DNA from: Clostridiales bacterium
GTDB lineage: Bacteria > Bacillota > Clostridia > Oscillospirales > Acutalibacteraceae
Direction of reading: 5' to 3'
Length of the DNA stretch: 7,997 nucleotides
Assembly (NCBI GenBank): GCA_019421725.1
Contig: JAHZES010000095.1
Span: forward strand, 1-7,997
How positions within the stretch are numbered: the first letter of the stretch is position 1; each line of letters begins with the position of its first letter. Positions 1 through 5,526 of this stretch are shown piece by piece. Both the position numbers and the translations under genes were made by a program. The notes beneath the pieces are model-generated. The model did not search any database. It worked only from the letters and a program-made list of their open reading frames with translations, and was not told the DNA's origin.

Positions 1-30
1 ACAGATAAGAAAGGAGCGCGACGGTTTTGA
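1..30 (+). CDS. possible C-terminal end of an upstream gene (partial)
   Basis: The frame beginning at base 1 reads TDKKGARRF and stops at TGA 28-30. That stop overlaps the TTG start of the GtrA-type gene at 27 (TTGA overlap), an arrangement typical of translationally coupled genes. Only nine residues are visible, so the product cannot be named. GtrA proteins often sit next to a glycosyltransferase, so that is one possibility, but it is only inference. It could also be non-coding leader sequence. Confidence 0.3.
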   Translation, partial: TDKKGARRF

Positions 31-821
31 AACAAAAAGGAGTCCTGTGGAATTGTGGAATTCCGGCTGCCATTGCGGTGGCGGCCGATTTACTTGTGTT
101 CCAGCTGTTTTCGGCGCTGTCGGTAGCCGGTTGGGTTTCGGCGGCTTGCGCGTGGGTTTCGGCAGTTTGTACCGGTTTTTTGGTATTGTTTGCGCTAAAA
201 GGCGGTTTTCCGTGTGAACTGGGACATGCTTTGAATGAACTGACTTATTGCGGTTTGGCCGGATGCCCGGCTTTGGCGGTCGATTTGGCGGTGTTTCTGG
301 TCGGAATGCACTTTTGGCCGATTTCGGCTTTTTTGTGGAAAGCGGTTGGCGCGCTTTTTTCGGCAGCGGCGTTTTTTCCGTGCAGAAAGGCGCTGCAAAA
401 GCCTCTGCAAAGGCTGCATGTGTTTTTAAACGAAGAAACCATCAGCTACCTGTTTTTTGGAGTTTTGACCACTGCAGTCAATATCGTTATACATTGGGTC
501 CTCAGCGAGAAATGCGGGATCAATCCAATGGTGTCAAATTCGGTCGCATGGATTGGCGCTGTGGCATTTGCCTACGCCACCAATCGCCGATATGTTTTTA
601 AAAGCCGCACAACCGGCGCCGGTCTTTGGCGGGAGCTTGGGCTGTTCCTTGTGGCGCGGCTTCTTTCCCTCGGTGTGGACGAAGGCGGAATGGCTCTTTG
701 TTTGTATGTGCTGCATATGGATAATATGCTTTCCAAGGTGTTGATGAATGTCATTGTCGTTATTTTGAATTACTTTGCAAGCAAATGGATGATTTTCGGA
801 AAGAAAGAATCACAGCGGTAA
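27..821 (+). CDS. GtrA-type polytopic membrane protein with degenerate internal repeats
   Basis: Integral membrane protein of 264 residues. The C-terminal half (about residues 137-262) looks like a GtrA/DPMS-type domain, with membrane segments around 139-158, 168-185, 205-225 and 235-256 and the family-like end of the second segment (FAYATNRRYVFKS, 181-193). GtrA proteins are thought to move polyprenyl-linked sugars across the membrane for cell-surface glycosylation. The N-terminal half is also hydrophobic and appears to hold two decayed copies of the same half-domain, at about 11-57 (AADLLVF at 19-25) and 72-121 (AVDLAVF at 84-90). At 264 residues it is roughly twice the usual single-domain length. 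TTG at 27 is chosen because AAGGAG at 11-16 lies 10 bases before it and no ATG fits. The next gene starts 16 bases after the stop, suggesting co-transcription. The substrate cannot be deduced. Confidence 0.8.
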   Translation: MKQKGVLWNCGIPAAIAVAADLLVFQLFSALSVAGWVSAACAWVSAVCTGFLVLFALKGGFPCELGHALNELTYCGLAGCPALAVDLAVFLVGMHFWPISAFLWKAVGALFSAAAFFPCRKALQKPLQRLHVFLNEETISYLFFGVLTTAVNIVIHWVLSEKCGINPMVSNSVAWIGAVAFAYATNRRYVFKSRTTGAGLWRELGLFLVARLLSLGVDEGGMALCLYVLHMDNMLSKVLMNVIVVILNYFASKWMIFGKKESQR

Positions 822-837
822 CTTTCTGAGGATGGAT

Positions 838-1635
838 ATGGTACAAATTGGCGTCTCCACGGCGTGCCTGTACCCGGAAAAAACCGAGCAGGCTCTGGCA
901 GAGCTGCTGCGGCAGGGGTTCCGGCAATTTGAATTTTTCTTTAACAGCGCAGGCGAGCTGAGAACGGAGTATCTTCGGGAAATTGAAAAACAAATGACGA
1001 GCTGCGGAGCCAGAGCCGTTTCGGTGCATCCGTTTTCCTCCGGAATCGAATCCACCTTGTTTTTTTCGGCATATGAACGCCGGTTTTCAGATTCGGTGGA
1101 GCTGTATAAGCCGTATTTTGAGGCCGCGGCACAAATAGCGGCGCCGGTTCTTGTTCTGCACGGTGATAAAGCGCAGGCGATTCCCGAGCAGGAAAGCTTT
1201 GAGCGTTTTGCGCGGCTGGCAGAGGAAGCCATGCGGTTCGGTGTAACGCTTGCGCAGGAAAATGTGCGCAGCCGCCGGAGCGCGTCTTCGGACGTGATTG
1301 CACGGATGCGCAGCTTTTTGGGAGACCGGGCGGCGTTTGTGCTGGATTTAAAACAGGCGGTCATGGCCGGAGAGGATCCGCTTGCCATGTGCCGCGCAAT
1401 GGGCGGCGGGCTGCGCCACTTGCATCTGAATGATTTTTCCGCACAGAACGCCTGTCTGTTGCCCGGGCAGGGGAGCATGGATTATTGTGCGCTGTTCCGG
1501 CAGCTGCAGAAGCAGCATTTTGCGGGAACGGCCGTCATTGAAGTGTATCGGGAAAATTTCGGGCAGAGAGAAGAGCTTTTTCGTTCGAAGGAATGGCTGG
1601 AAGCCCTGCAGCAAGGGTCAGATCATCTGAAGTGA
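838..1635 (+). CDS. sugar phosphate isomerase/epimerase-like TIM-barrel protein
   Basis: A 265-residue cytoplasmic protein of the xylose isomerase-like TIM-barrel (AP endonuclease 2) superfamily, whose members isomerise or epimerise sugars or act on abasic DNA using divalent metal. Candidate metal or catalytic residues fall at barrel strand ends in the usual order: H64 (SVHPF), H108 (LVLHGD), E141 (LAQENV), D170 (FVLDLKQA), H196 (HLHLND) and E235 (VIEVY). The PGQGSMDY motif (209-216) corresponds to the PGEG-x-ID motif common in the family, with Gln in place of Glu. ATG 838 is preferred over the in-frame ATG at 832: GAGG at 828-831 abuts 832 but is 6 bases before 838, giving the N-terminus MVQIGVSTA, a typical first strand. 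It lies between the GtrA-type gene and nrdR in probable co-transcription. The exact substrate is unknown, and sequence alone does not separate isomerase from endonuclease. Confidence 0.82.
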   Translation: MVQIGVSTACLYPEKTEQALAELLRQGFRQFEFFFNSAGELRTEYLREIEKQMTSCGARAVSVHPFSSGIESTLFFSAYERRFSDSVELYKPYFEAAAQIAAPVLVLHGDKAQAIPEQESFERFARLAEEAMRFGVTLAQENVRSRRSASSDVIARMRSFLGDRAAFVLDLKQAVMAGEDPLAMCRAMGGGLRHLHLNDFSAQNACLLPGQGSMDYCALFRQLQKQHFAGTAVIEVYRENFGQREELFRSKEWLEALQQGSDHLK

Positions 1636-1684
1636 AATTGAAGAGTTACCGGTTTTCCCGGATGTTGCGAAAGGAAGGTCCATC

Positions 1685-2140
1685 ATGAAGTGCCCGTATT
1701 GCAGTTATGAAGAAAGCAAGGTTATCGATTCAAGACCGACAGATGAAGGCGAGCGCATTCGCCGTCGCCGGGAATGCCTGAAATGCGGCAAGCGTTTTAC
1801 AACGTATGAGGTGATTGAAAACGTGCCGCTGATCGTTGTAAAAAAGGACCGTTCGCGTGAGGCGTTTGACCGCGGAAAGCTGCTGCGCGGTTTGCTGCGC
1901 GCCTGTGAAAAACGGCCGGTAACGCTGGAGCAGGTGGAGCATATGGTGGATGAGATCGAATCCCAGCTGCAAAATTCGCTTGAGCGTGAGGTGGCTTCCA
2001 CAAAGATCGGAGAATACGCGATGGAGAAGCTCAAGGCGGTGGATGAGGTGGCATATGTTCGTTTTGCCTCTGTATACCGCCAGTTCCGCGATATCAATAC
2101 GTTTATGGATGAGCTGAATAAGCTGCTGAGGGACCGGTAA
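1685..2140 (+). CDS. nrdR: transcriptional repressor NrdR
   Basis: NrdR is an ATP/dATP-sensing zinc-finger repressor of ribonucleotide reductase operons. At 151 residues this is the usual family length. The N-terminal zinc ribbon has all four cysteines (C3, C6, C31, C34) and the family signature MKCPYC...DSRPTDEGERIRRRRECLKCGKRFTTYE. The ATP-cone domain follows (about residues 49-139), opening with VVKKDRSREAFDRGKLLRGL, the typical nucleotide-binding start. The ATG at 1685 has AAGGAAGG at 1671-1678. Only 49 bases separate it from the preceding gene and I see no convincing promoter there, so co-transcription is possible. No ribonucleotide reductase gene lies in the window, so its targets are elsewhere. 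A strong terminator follows 20 bases after the stop. The identification is secure. Confidence 0.97.
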   Translation: MKCPYCSYEESKVIDSRPTDEGERIRRRRECLKCGKRFTTYEVIENVPLIVVKKDRSREAFDRGKLLRGLLRACEKRPVTLEQVEHMVDEIESQLQNSLEREVASTKIGEYAMEKLKAVDEVAYVRFASVYRQFRDINTFMDELNKLLRDR

Positions 2141-2160
2141 GACCGAAGCGCTGCAAATTA

Positions 2161-2201
2161 AAAAACATCCTGTCCACGAACCGCGCGGACAGGATGTTTT
2201 T
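2161..2201. terminator. bidirectional intrinsic terminator between nrdR and the HPr-fold gene
   Basis: A perfect 15-bp stem (2161-2175 pairs with 2187-2201; core ACATCCTGTCC / GGACAGGATGT) encloses an 11-base loop. The plus strand ends in TTTTT, and the A-run at the other foot gives a T-run on the minus strand. It can therefore end transcripts from nrdR on the plus strand and from the minus-strand gene stopping at 2355. Confidence 0.9.
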
Positions 2202-2217
2202 GATTTTCGGGAAGCCC

Positions 2218-2244
2218 CAAAAGCTTTTGCCGGGCAAAACCGGC
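2218..2244. repeat. cluster of overlapping palindromes in a gene-free stretch
   Basis: The 150-base gap 2202-2354 holds no convincing gene. Within it, three inverted repeats overlap: a 12-bp palindrome CAAAAGCTTTTG (2218-2229), a 15-base one with a single central base (TTTTGCC g GGCAAAA, 2225-2239), and GCCGG/CCGGC (2229-2233 with 2240-2244). They lie in the probable 3' untranslated region of the minus-strand HPr-fold gene, before its terminator. They could form alternative RNA hairpins or bind protein. The function is unknown. Confidence 0.4.
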
Positions 2245-2354
2245 GTGTCTATTTTGCATTCCGTTACAGCAAAACGGACGGAACTATTCATCACAGGGAA
2301 CGCAGGCAATGATTGCATAGGATTCACTCAAAGAATAGAAACCGGAACGGGCAA

Positions 2355-2615
2355 TTACTTTTCGGCGCCGGTGTCTCTGTAAAGGTTGAACCGGAACAGT
2401 TTGCTTTCGTCTTCGCTGTTTTCGCAGATTACAGAGGCCTCGGCAATGGAGCCGCCCTCAATCAGCTTGGTCAGGCCGACCAGCTGGCAAAGCTTGCTTT
2501 TCAAATTCAGGCGGTCGCCTTCATCGGTAACCAGAAAAACATTACCGGTGCACTGGTCAAGAACCTTCAAAAAATCGGGGACATTAATGTTGTGCAGAGA
2601 AATTGTAGATGCCAT
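2355..2615 (-). CDS. small HPr-fold protein without the catalytic histidine
   Basis: A predicted 86-residue soluble protein. The segment GDRLNLKSKLCQLVGL (about 34-49), followed by a strand and a C-terminal acidic segment (EDESKLFRFNL), resembles the second half of the PTS phosphocarrier HPr, where the corresponding motif is G-x-x-V-N-A-K-S. The first half fits a strand then helix (ISLHNI, VPDFLKVLDQ), but the HPr active-site G-x-H-A-R-P motif is absent, so phosphate transfer is unlikely. I recall similar small conserved proteins in Clostridia, some carrying unhelpful names; no function is established that I know of. ATG 2615 is chosen because AAAGGA (2625-2630) lies 9 bases upstream; the in-frame TTG at 2621 would be only 3 bases away. 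It has its own strong promoter (2716-2744), a leader of about 93 bases, and ends toward the shared terminator at 2161-2201. It appears monocistronic. The fold assignment is moderate, the gene itself likely. Confidence 0.75.
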   Translation of the reverse strand: MASTISLHNINVPDFLKVLDQCTGNVFLVTDEGDRLNLKSKLCQLVGLTKLIEGGSIAEASVICENSEDESKLFRFNLYRDTGAEK

Positions 2616-2663
2616 GGTCAATCATCCTTTCATACTTTTCTTTGATTGCCTGTACCCTTTTCG

Positions 2664-2687
2664 GAACAGCCGCCAAGCGGCATGTTC
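2664..2687 (-). promoter_or_regulatory. GC-rich hairpin in the leader of the HPr-fold gene
   Basis: On the minus strand GAACA-t-GCCGC pairs with GCGGC-TGTTC around a TTG loop, giving ten base pairs with one bulged T. It sits about 22 bases after the predicted transcript start and about 48 bases before the start codon, in the untranslated leader. No U-run follows, so it is not a simple terminator. It could stabilise the transcript or be part of a regulatory element. Confidence 0.45.
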
Positions 2688-2715
2688 GGTGGAGCTCTTT
2701 TGCTTCACTAGTCTC

Positions 2716-2744
2716 AGTATAGCAGATTATGAAAACATTGTCAA
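2716..2744 (-). promoter_or_regulatory. strong sigma-A promoter of the HPr-fold gene
   Basis: On the minus strand the -35 box is TTGACA (2744-2739), a perfect match. After a 17-base spacer comes TATACT (2721-2716), five of six matches to TATAAT, preceded by TGC, an extended -10 element. Predicted transcription start is near 2709. This is the best promoter in the window and suggests high constitutive expression. Confidence 0.88.
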
Positions 2745-2878
2745 TTAAAAAGATTAAAAATAACTGGTGAATAGATGCAAAATTATTATCATATATTTGT
2801 GCAATAATACTAATGACATATTTGAGCTTTGATGCAACAACCAAAAAGATATATTTTTTTTGGTACTATAAACAGCTT
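2745..2878. other. AT-rich intergenic spacer
   Basis: This spacer between the end of the ABC ATPase gene and the promoter of the HPr-fold gene is markedly richer in A and T than its neighbours. It has one AT-rich inverted repeat (CCAAAAA 2841-2847 with TTTTTGG 2857-2863) just after the ABC stop codon. That hairpin is weak and may or may not stop transcription. No gene is visible. Confidence 0.4.
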
Positions 2879-3595
2879 TTATAATACGATGTGTGCGCCG
2901 GAGACGGGGCGGTCGCTTACGATCCGCCCGTCGCGAATTTCAACCGTGCGCTGTGCGGCGCAGGCGACCCGGCTGTCGTGCGTAATCAGCAGAATGGTTT
3001 TGCCGTCGCGGTGCAGGCGGTGCAGCAGCTCTACGATTTCTTCTCCGGCGAGGGAATCCAGATTGCCGGTCGGCTCATCGGCCAGCAGGAGAGAGGGCCC
3101 TGCAGCGATTGCACGGGCAATTGCCACGCGCTGCTGCTGCCCGCCGGAGAGCTGCCATGGCCGGTGTGTCATCCGCCGCTCCAGCCCGACGAGACAAAGC
3201 GCTTCACGGGCGCGCTTTTGGCGTTCCGAACCGGAAAGCCCCCTGTAAACCAGCGGCATTTCAACGTTTTCTTCGGCGGTCAATCCGGCAATCAGATTAA
3301 AGCCTTGAAAAATAAAGCCTATTTCGCGGTTTCGTACGCGTGAAAGAAAAGAGTCTCTGCAATGTTCCATTCCGATTCCGCGAAACTGATAGGTTCCGCT
3401 GGTTGGCAGGTCGAGACATCCGATGCAATTCATCAGAGTGGATTTTCCGGAACCGGATTGCCCGATGATGGAAACAAATTCTCCCTCCTGAACGCGGAAG
3501 GAAACGTCATGAAGCGCATGAACCTCGTTTTCGGTGCCTTCGTGGTAACTTTTAAATACATGCTGCAGCAGAATCAACGGCGTTTGAACCGACAT
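2879..3595 (-). CDS. ABC transporter ATP-binding protein, MacB/LolD type, without adjacent permease
   Basis: Cytoplasmic ATPase subunit of 238 residues, with every motif intact: Walker A GQSGSGKS (45-52), Q-loop FIFQGFNL (Q97), signature LSGGQQQRVAIARAI (149-163), Walker B LLLADEP (169-175) with D-loop GNLD, and switch histidine ITHD (H206). The sequence around FIFQGFNL and ADEPTGNLDS is typical of the MacB/LolD/FtsE-like group, which works with FtsX-type permeases in export of peptides or lipids or in mechanotransmission. ATG 3595 has AAAGGG eight bases upstream. No permease lies beside it: the upstream gene is an HTH regulator and the downstream gene a small HPr-fold protein, so its membrane partner must be encoded elsewhere. 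An inverted repeat at 3614-3636 may control it. The family call is firm; the substrate is unknown. Confidence 0.93.
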   Translation of the reverse strand: MSVQTPLILLQHVFKSYHEGTENEVHALHDVSFRVQEGEFVSIIGQSGSGKSTLMNCIGCLDLPTSGTYQFRGIGMEHCRDSFLSRVRNREIGFIFQGFNLIAGLTAEENVEMPLVYRGLSGSERQKRAREALCLVGLERRMTHRPWQLSGGQQQRVAIARAIAAGPSLLLADEPTGNLDSLAGEEIVELLHRLHRDGKTILLITHDSRVACAAQRTVEIRDGRIVSDRPVSGAHIVL

Positions 3596-3613
3596 GTTTT
3601 TCGCCCTTTCCGA

Positions 3614-3636
3614 GTTATTCTGTTGTTTAGAATAAC
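3614..3636. promoter_or_regulatory. 8+8 inverted repeat before the ABC ATPase gene (putative operator)
   Basis: GTTATTCT (3614-3621) and AGAATAAC (3629-3636) form a perfect inverted repeat around a 7-base spacer, centred about 30 bases before the ABC start codon and just upstream of its ribosome site. The minus-strand TATTCT within it could serve as a weak -10 box, though no good -35 was found. The spacing suits a dimeric repressor; an RNA hairpin affecting translation is the alternative. Confidence 0.5.
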
Positions 3637-3706
3637 CGGATTCTTTGGGAAAACACAGTTTTTTTCCGATTTTAAAAAATAAAGCTCGGACCCGAGAAGA
3701 ACGGGG

Positions 3707-4293
3707 TCAGATCTGCTGCACCCAAAGCCCGTCCCGGCTGCAGCAGCAGAAAAGCTTTCCGCCATACATCCGCGGAAACCGGACCTCGCCGCTTTGCTCC
3801 GGGTAAAGCCGTACCAGAAGTACCCGGTCGCAGCAGACATAGGCAATGAACCGCAGATAATGCTGCTTGCTCATTTCGTGCGGAGACGTCAGGTAAAAGT
3901 CGTTTTCCACTGTTTGAACCTTCAGCAGATGCGCGGAATCAGACGGCGCGGGCTTTAAAGGCGACAGCTTTCTGCCGCAGCAGCAAATTTCTGCTTCTGT
4001 GGTAGAGGCTATTACGTTACCGCAATTCGGACATACATAGAACTTAATTTTTTTTCATATTCCCCCCCGTCCGCTTCTCTGGCGTTCAAGTCGCCAAGAA
4101 GCATTTTTTCCAAATTGACATCCAACCGTGCAGAAAGCTCCGGCAGCAGGGAAACATCCGGAAAGCCAAGCCCCCGTTCCCATTTTGAAACGGTGCGGTC
4201 GCTTAAATGCAGGGCGTCGGCAAGCTGCTTTTGCGTCAGCCCTTTTTCCTTGCGCAGAGTGCGGATCAATTCCCCTGTTTTTTCAAAATTCAT
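3707..4293 (-). CDS. HTH (XRE) regulator with zinc-ribbon/desulfoferrodoxin-like C-terminus, joined only by a -1 frame change
   Basis: The first frame (4293 to stop at 4012, 93 residues) gives a cro/C1-type HTH: TQKQLADALHLSDRTVSKWERG at 20-41, then SLLPELSARLDVNLEKMLLGDL. After residue 82 this frame yields an unrelated 11-residue tail. In the -1 frame the sequence continues KFYVCPNCGN (84-93), ICCCGRKL (103-110), and at 130-195 a region like the iron-binding domain of desulfoferrodoxin (HEMSKQHYLRF, H139 and H145; CSRDGLW, C185). Joined, the protein is 195 residues, which matches a Clostridia regulator family as I remember it. That family reads GGNMKKIKFYVCP at this point. A single -1 slip at the A-run (4048-4055) restores the frame; removing one base from each of the G7 and A8 runs also does, and gives the family residues. 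Start ATG 4293 has AAGGG eight bases upstream. Likely a redox- or metal-responsive DNA-binding protein; it is divergent from the two-component operon. Confidence 0.8.
4048..4068 (-). other. slippery homopolymer runs at the frame junction of the HTH gene
   Basis: On the minus strand a run of seven G (4068-4062) and a run of eight A (4055-4048) lie six bases apart. In the first frame the codons read GAA AAA AAA TTA, so the A-run is in the phase of the classic A AAA AAA -1 frameshift heptamer. Slipping back one base leads directly into the C-terminal frame. No clear downstream stimulatory hairpin was seen. Sequencing or assembly error is a real alternative. Confidence 0.55.
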
Positions 4294-4337
4294 TTCGAAC
4301 GCCCTTCTTTACGGCTCGCTGCAGCGGACGTGTCTTC

Positions 4338-4343
4338 AGTATA
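4338..4343 (-). promoter_or_regulatory. candidate -10 box for the HTH gene
   Basis: TATACT on the minus strand lies 45 bases before the start codon at 4293. At 17-18 bases upstream only a poor -35 match (TCTACG, three of six) is present, so the promoter may be weak or activator-dependent. A TTGATCAA palindrome (4345-4352) sits immediately upstream of the -10 and could be an operator half. Confidence 0.4.
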
Positions 4344-4396
4344 ATTGATCAACCAACGCTCCGTAGAGTTTGTGGCTGTACTTTTGCCCGGGCTTG

Positions 4397-4418
4397 TGGT
4401 AAAATAAGATTCAGAATC
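4397..4418 (+). promoter_or_regulatory. candidate extended -10 promoter and small palindrome before the histidine kinase gene
   Basis: TGG TAAAAT (4397-4405) matches an extended -10 element, placing a start near 4412, about 30 bases before the ATG at 4441. The -35 region is weak. Overlapping the start site is the inverted repeat GATTC a GAATC (4408-4418), positioned where a repressor, or the operon's own response regulator, could act. The ribosome site is GGGGGTG (4426-4432), eight bases before ATG 4441. Confidence 0.42.
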
Positions 4419-4440
4419 AAATATTGGGGGTGCTGTTCGG

Positions 4441-5526
4441 ATGAGCCAAAAATTTGGCGAAAAAATAAGGAAATATTTTCTTTTTTCGGTGCGGGATTCG
4501 GTTTTGACTCTGTTGATTCTGGTTATAACGACGGGTCTGTGTTTTTTGCTGCGAATGTTTATGGAGGGCCCGCAGGATGTTTCTGTGATTTATATTTTAA
4601 GCGTGTTCCTGATCTCTTGCTTTACGCAGGGATATTTTTACGGCGTGGCTGCCTCGTTGATCGCGGTGCTTCTTGTCAATTGTCTGTTTACGTATCCGTA
4701 TTACCATCTGAACTTTACACTGACCGGATACCCGGTAACCGTATTGTGTATGCTTGTGGTGGCAATTATCACCAGCATGATGACAACGCAAATCAAAAAA
4801 CAGAGCGAGGTACGGGTGGAGGTCGAACGGGAGAAGATGCGCGGCAATCTGCTCCGTGCCGTTTCACACGATCTTCGTACGCCGCTGACCGCTATTTTAG
4901 GTGCAAGCTCCGCCATTTTGGAAAATCATGAATTGCTTTCCGAACAGGAAGGGCTGGAGCTTGTGGCGGGGATCAGGGAGGATTCCCAATGGCTGATCCG
5001 TATGGTGGAAAACCTGCTGGCGGTGACCCGGTTTGAAGCGGGAACGGGAACGAGACTGAACAAGACGCCGCTTCCTGTGGAGGAGGTGGCCGCCGAGGCT
5101 GTACAAAAGTTTCACAGGCAATTCTCGGAATGGCCCGTTTCGGTTGCGGTGCCGGAGGAGTTGCTGATGGTGCCGATGGATGGAATGCTGATTGAACAGG
5201 TACTGATCAATTTGTTGGAAAACGTTGTGCTGCATGCGACCGGTGCAACGCAGATATGGCTGAATGTGACGGACGAAAAACAGAGTGTTTGTTTTGAGGT
5301 GGCTGACGACGGCTGCGGGATTGAGGAGAGCCGGCTGCCGAAGCTGTTTGACGGAGCGGTAGGCAGTTCGCGGGGAGATTCGGACGGTCGGCGCAACATG
5401 GGAATCGGTCTCTCCGTGTGCCGGACAGTTATCCGTGCGCACGGTGGAGAAATTACGGTATACAATCGAAAGCAGGGCGGCACAGATTTTCGCTTTGTGT
5501 TGCCAAAGGAGGATAAGGCTTTATGA
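4441..5526 (+). CDS. sensor histidine kinase, short KdpD-like
   Basis: Membrane sensor kinase of 361 residues. Four membrane segments at about 20-39, 47-63, 67-84 and 96-115 with very short loops match the DUF4118 membrane domain of KdpD. A short linker leads to the phosphorylation domain (AVSHDLRTPLTAILG; H143 is the expected phosphorylated histidine), then the ATPase domain: N box EQVLINLLEN (252-261), G1 box DDGCG (289-293) and G2 box MGIGLSV (320-326). Full KdpD is about 900 residues with N-terminal KdpD and Usp-like sensor domains; these are absent, and the gene starts cleanly with a ribosome site, so it is a natural short form rather than a truncation. The stop overlaps the start of the response regulator by four bases, so the two form a pair. 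No kdpFABC potassium pump genes are in the window, so a role in potassium sensing is unproven. Confidence 0.92.
   Translation: MSQKFGEKIRKYFLFSVRDSVLTLLILVITTGLCFLLRMFMEGPQDVSVIYILSVFLISCFTQGYFYGVAASLIAVLLVNCLFTYPYYHLNFTLTGYPVTVLCMLVVAIITSMMTTQIKKQSEVRVEVEREKMRGNLLRAVSHDLRTPLTAILGASSAILENHELLSEQEGLELVAGIREDSQWLIRMVENLLAVTRFEAGTGTRLNKTPLPVEEVAAEAVQKFHRQFSEWPVSVAVPEELLMVPMDGMLIEQVLINLLENVVLHATGATQIWLNVTDEKQSVCFEVADDGCGIEESRLPKLFDGAVGSSRGDSDGRRNMGIGLSVCRTVIRAHGGEITVYNRKQGGTDFRFVLPKEDKAL

Noticed and set aside
248..601. Open frame of 117 codons on the plus strand
   Set aside because: It overlaps the GtrA-type gene in another frame, is rich in Arg and Gly from GC-skewed codons, and has no ribosome site or family pattern.
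810..1478. Long minus-strand open frame of 222 codons
   Set aside because: Antisense to the TIM-barrel gene; Ser/Arg/Ala-rich composition typical of a shadow, while the plus-strand protein has all catalytic residues.
2313..2645. Plus-strand open frame of 110 codons opposite the HPr-fold gene
   Set aside because: The minus strand has a consensus promoter, ribosome site and recognisable fold; this frame has none of these.
2622..2709. Possible leader peptides in the HPr-fold leader (GTG frame of 28 codons, ATG frame of 17 codons)
   Set aside because: Neither has a ribosome site, and neither is enriched for one amino acid as in attenuation.
2841..2863. AT-rich hairpin after the ABC ATPase gene as a terminator
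   Set aside because: The stem is almost all A-T and is not followed by a clear T-run on the minus strand, so I list it only as part of the spacer.
4128..4931. Plus-strand open frame of 267 codons crossing the divergent promoter region
   Set aside because: It overlaps the HTH gene antisense and the kinase in another frame, with Cys/Arg-rich unnatural composition; the kinase motifs are decisive.
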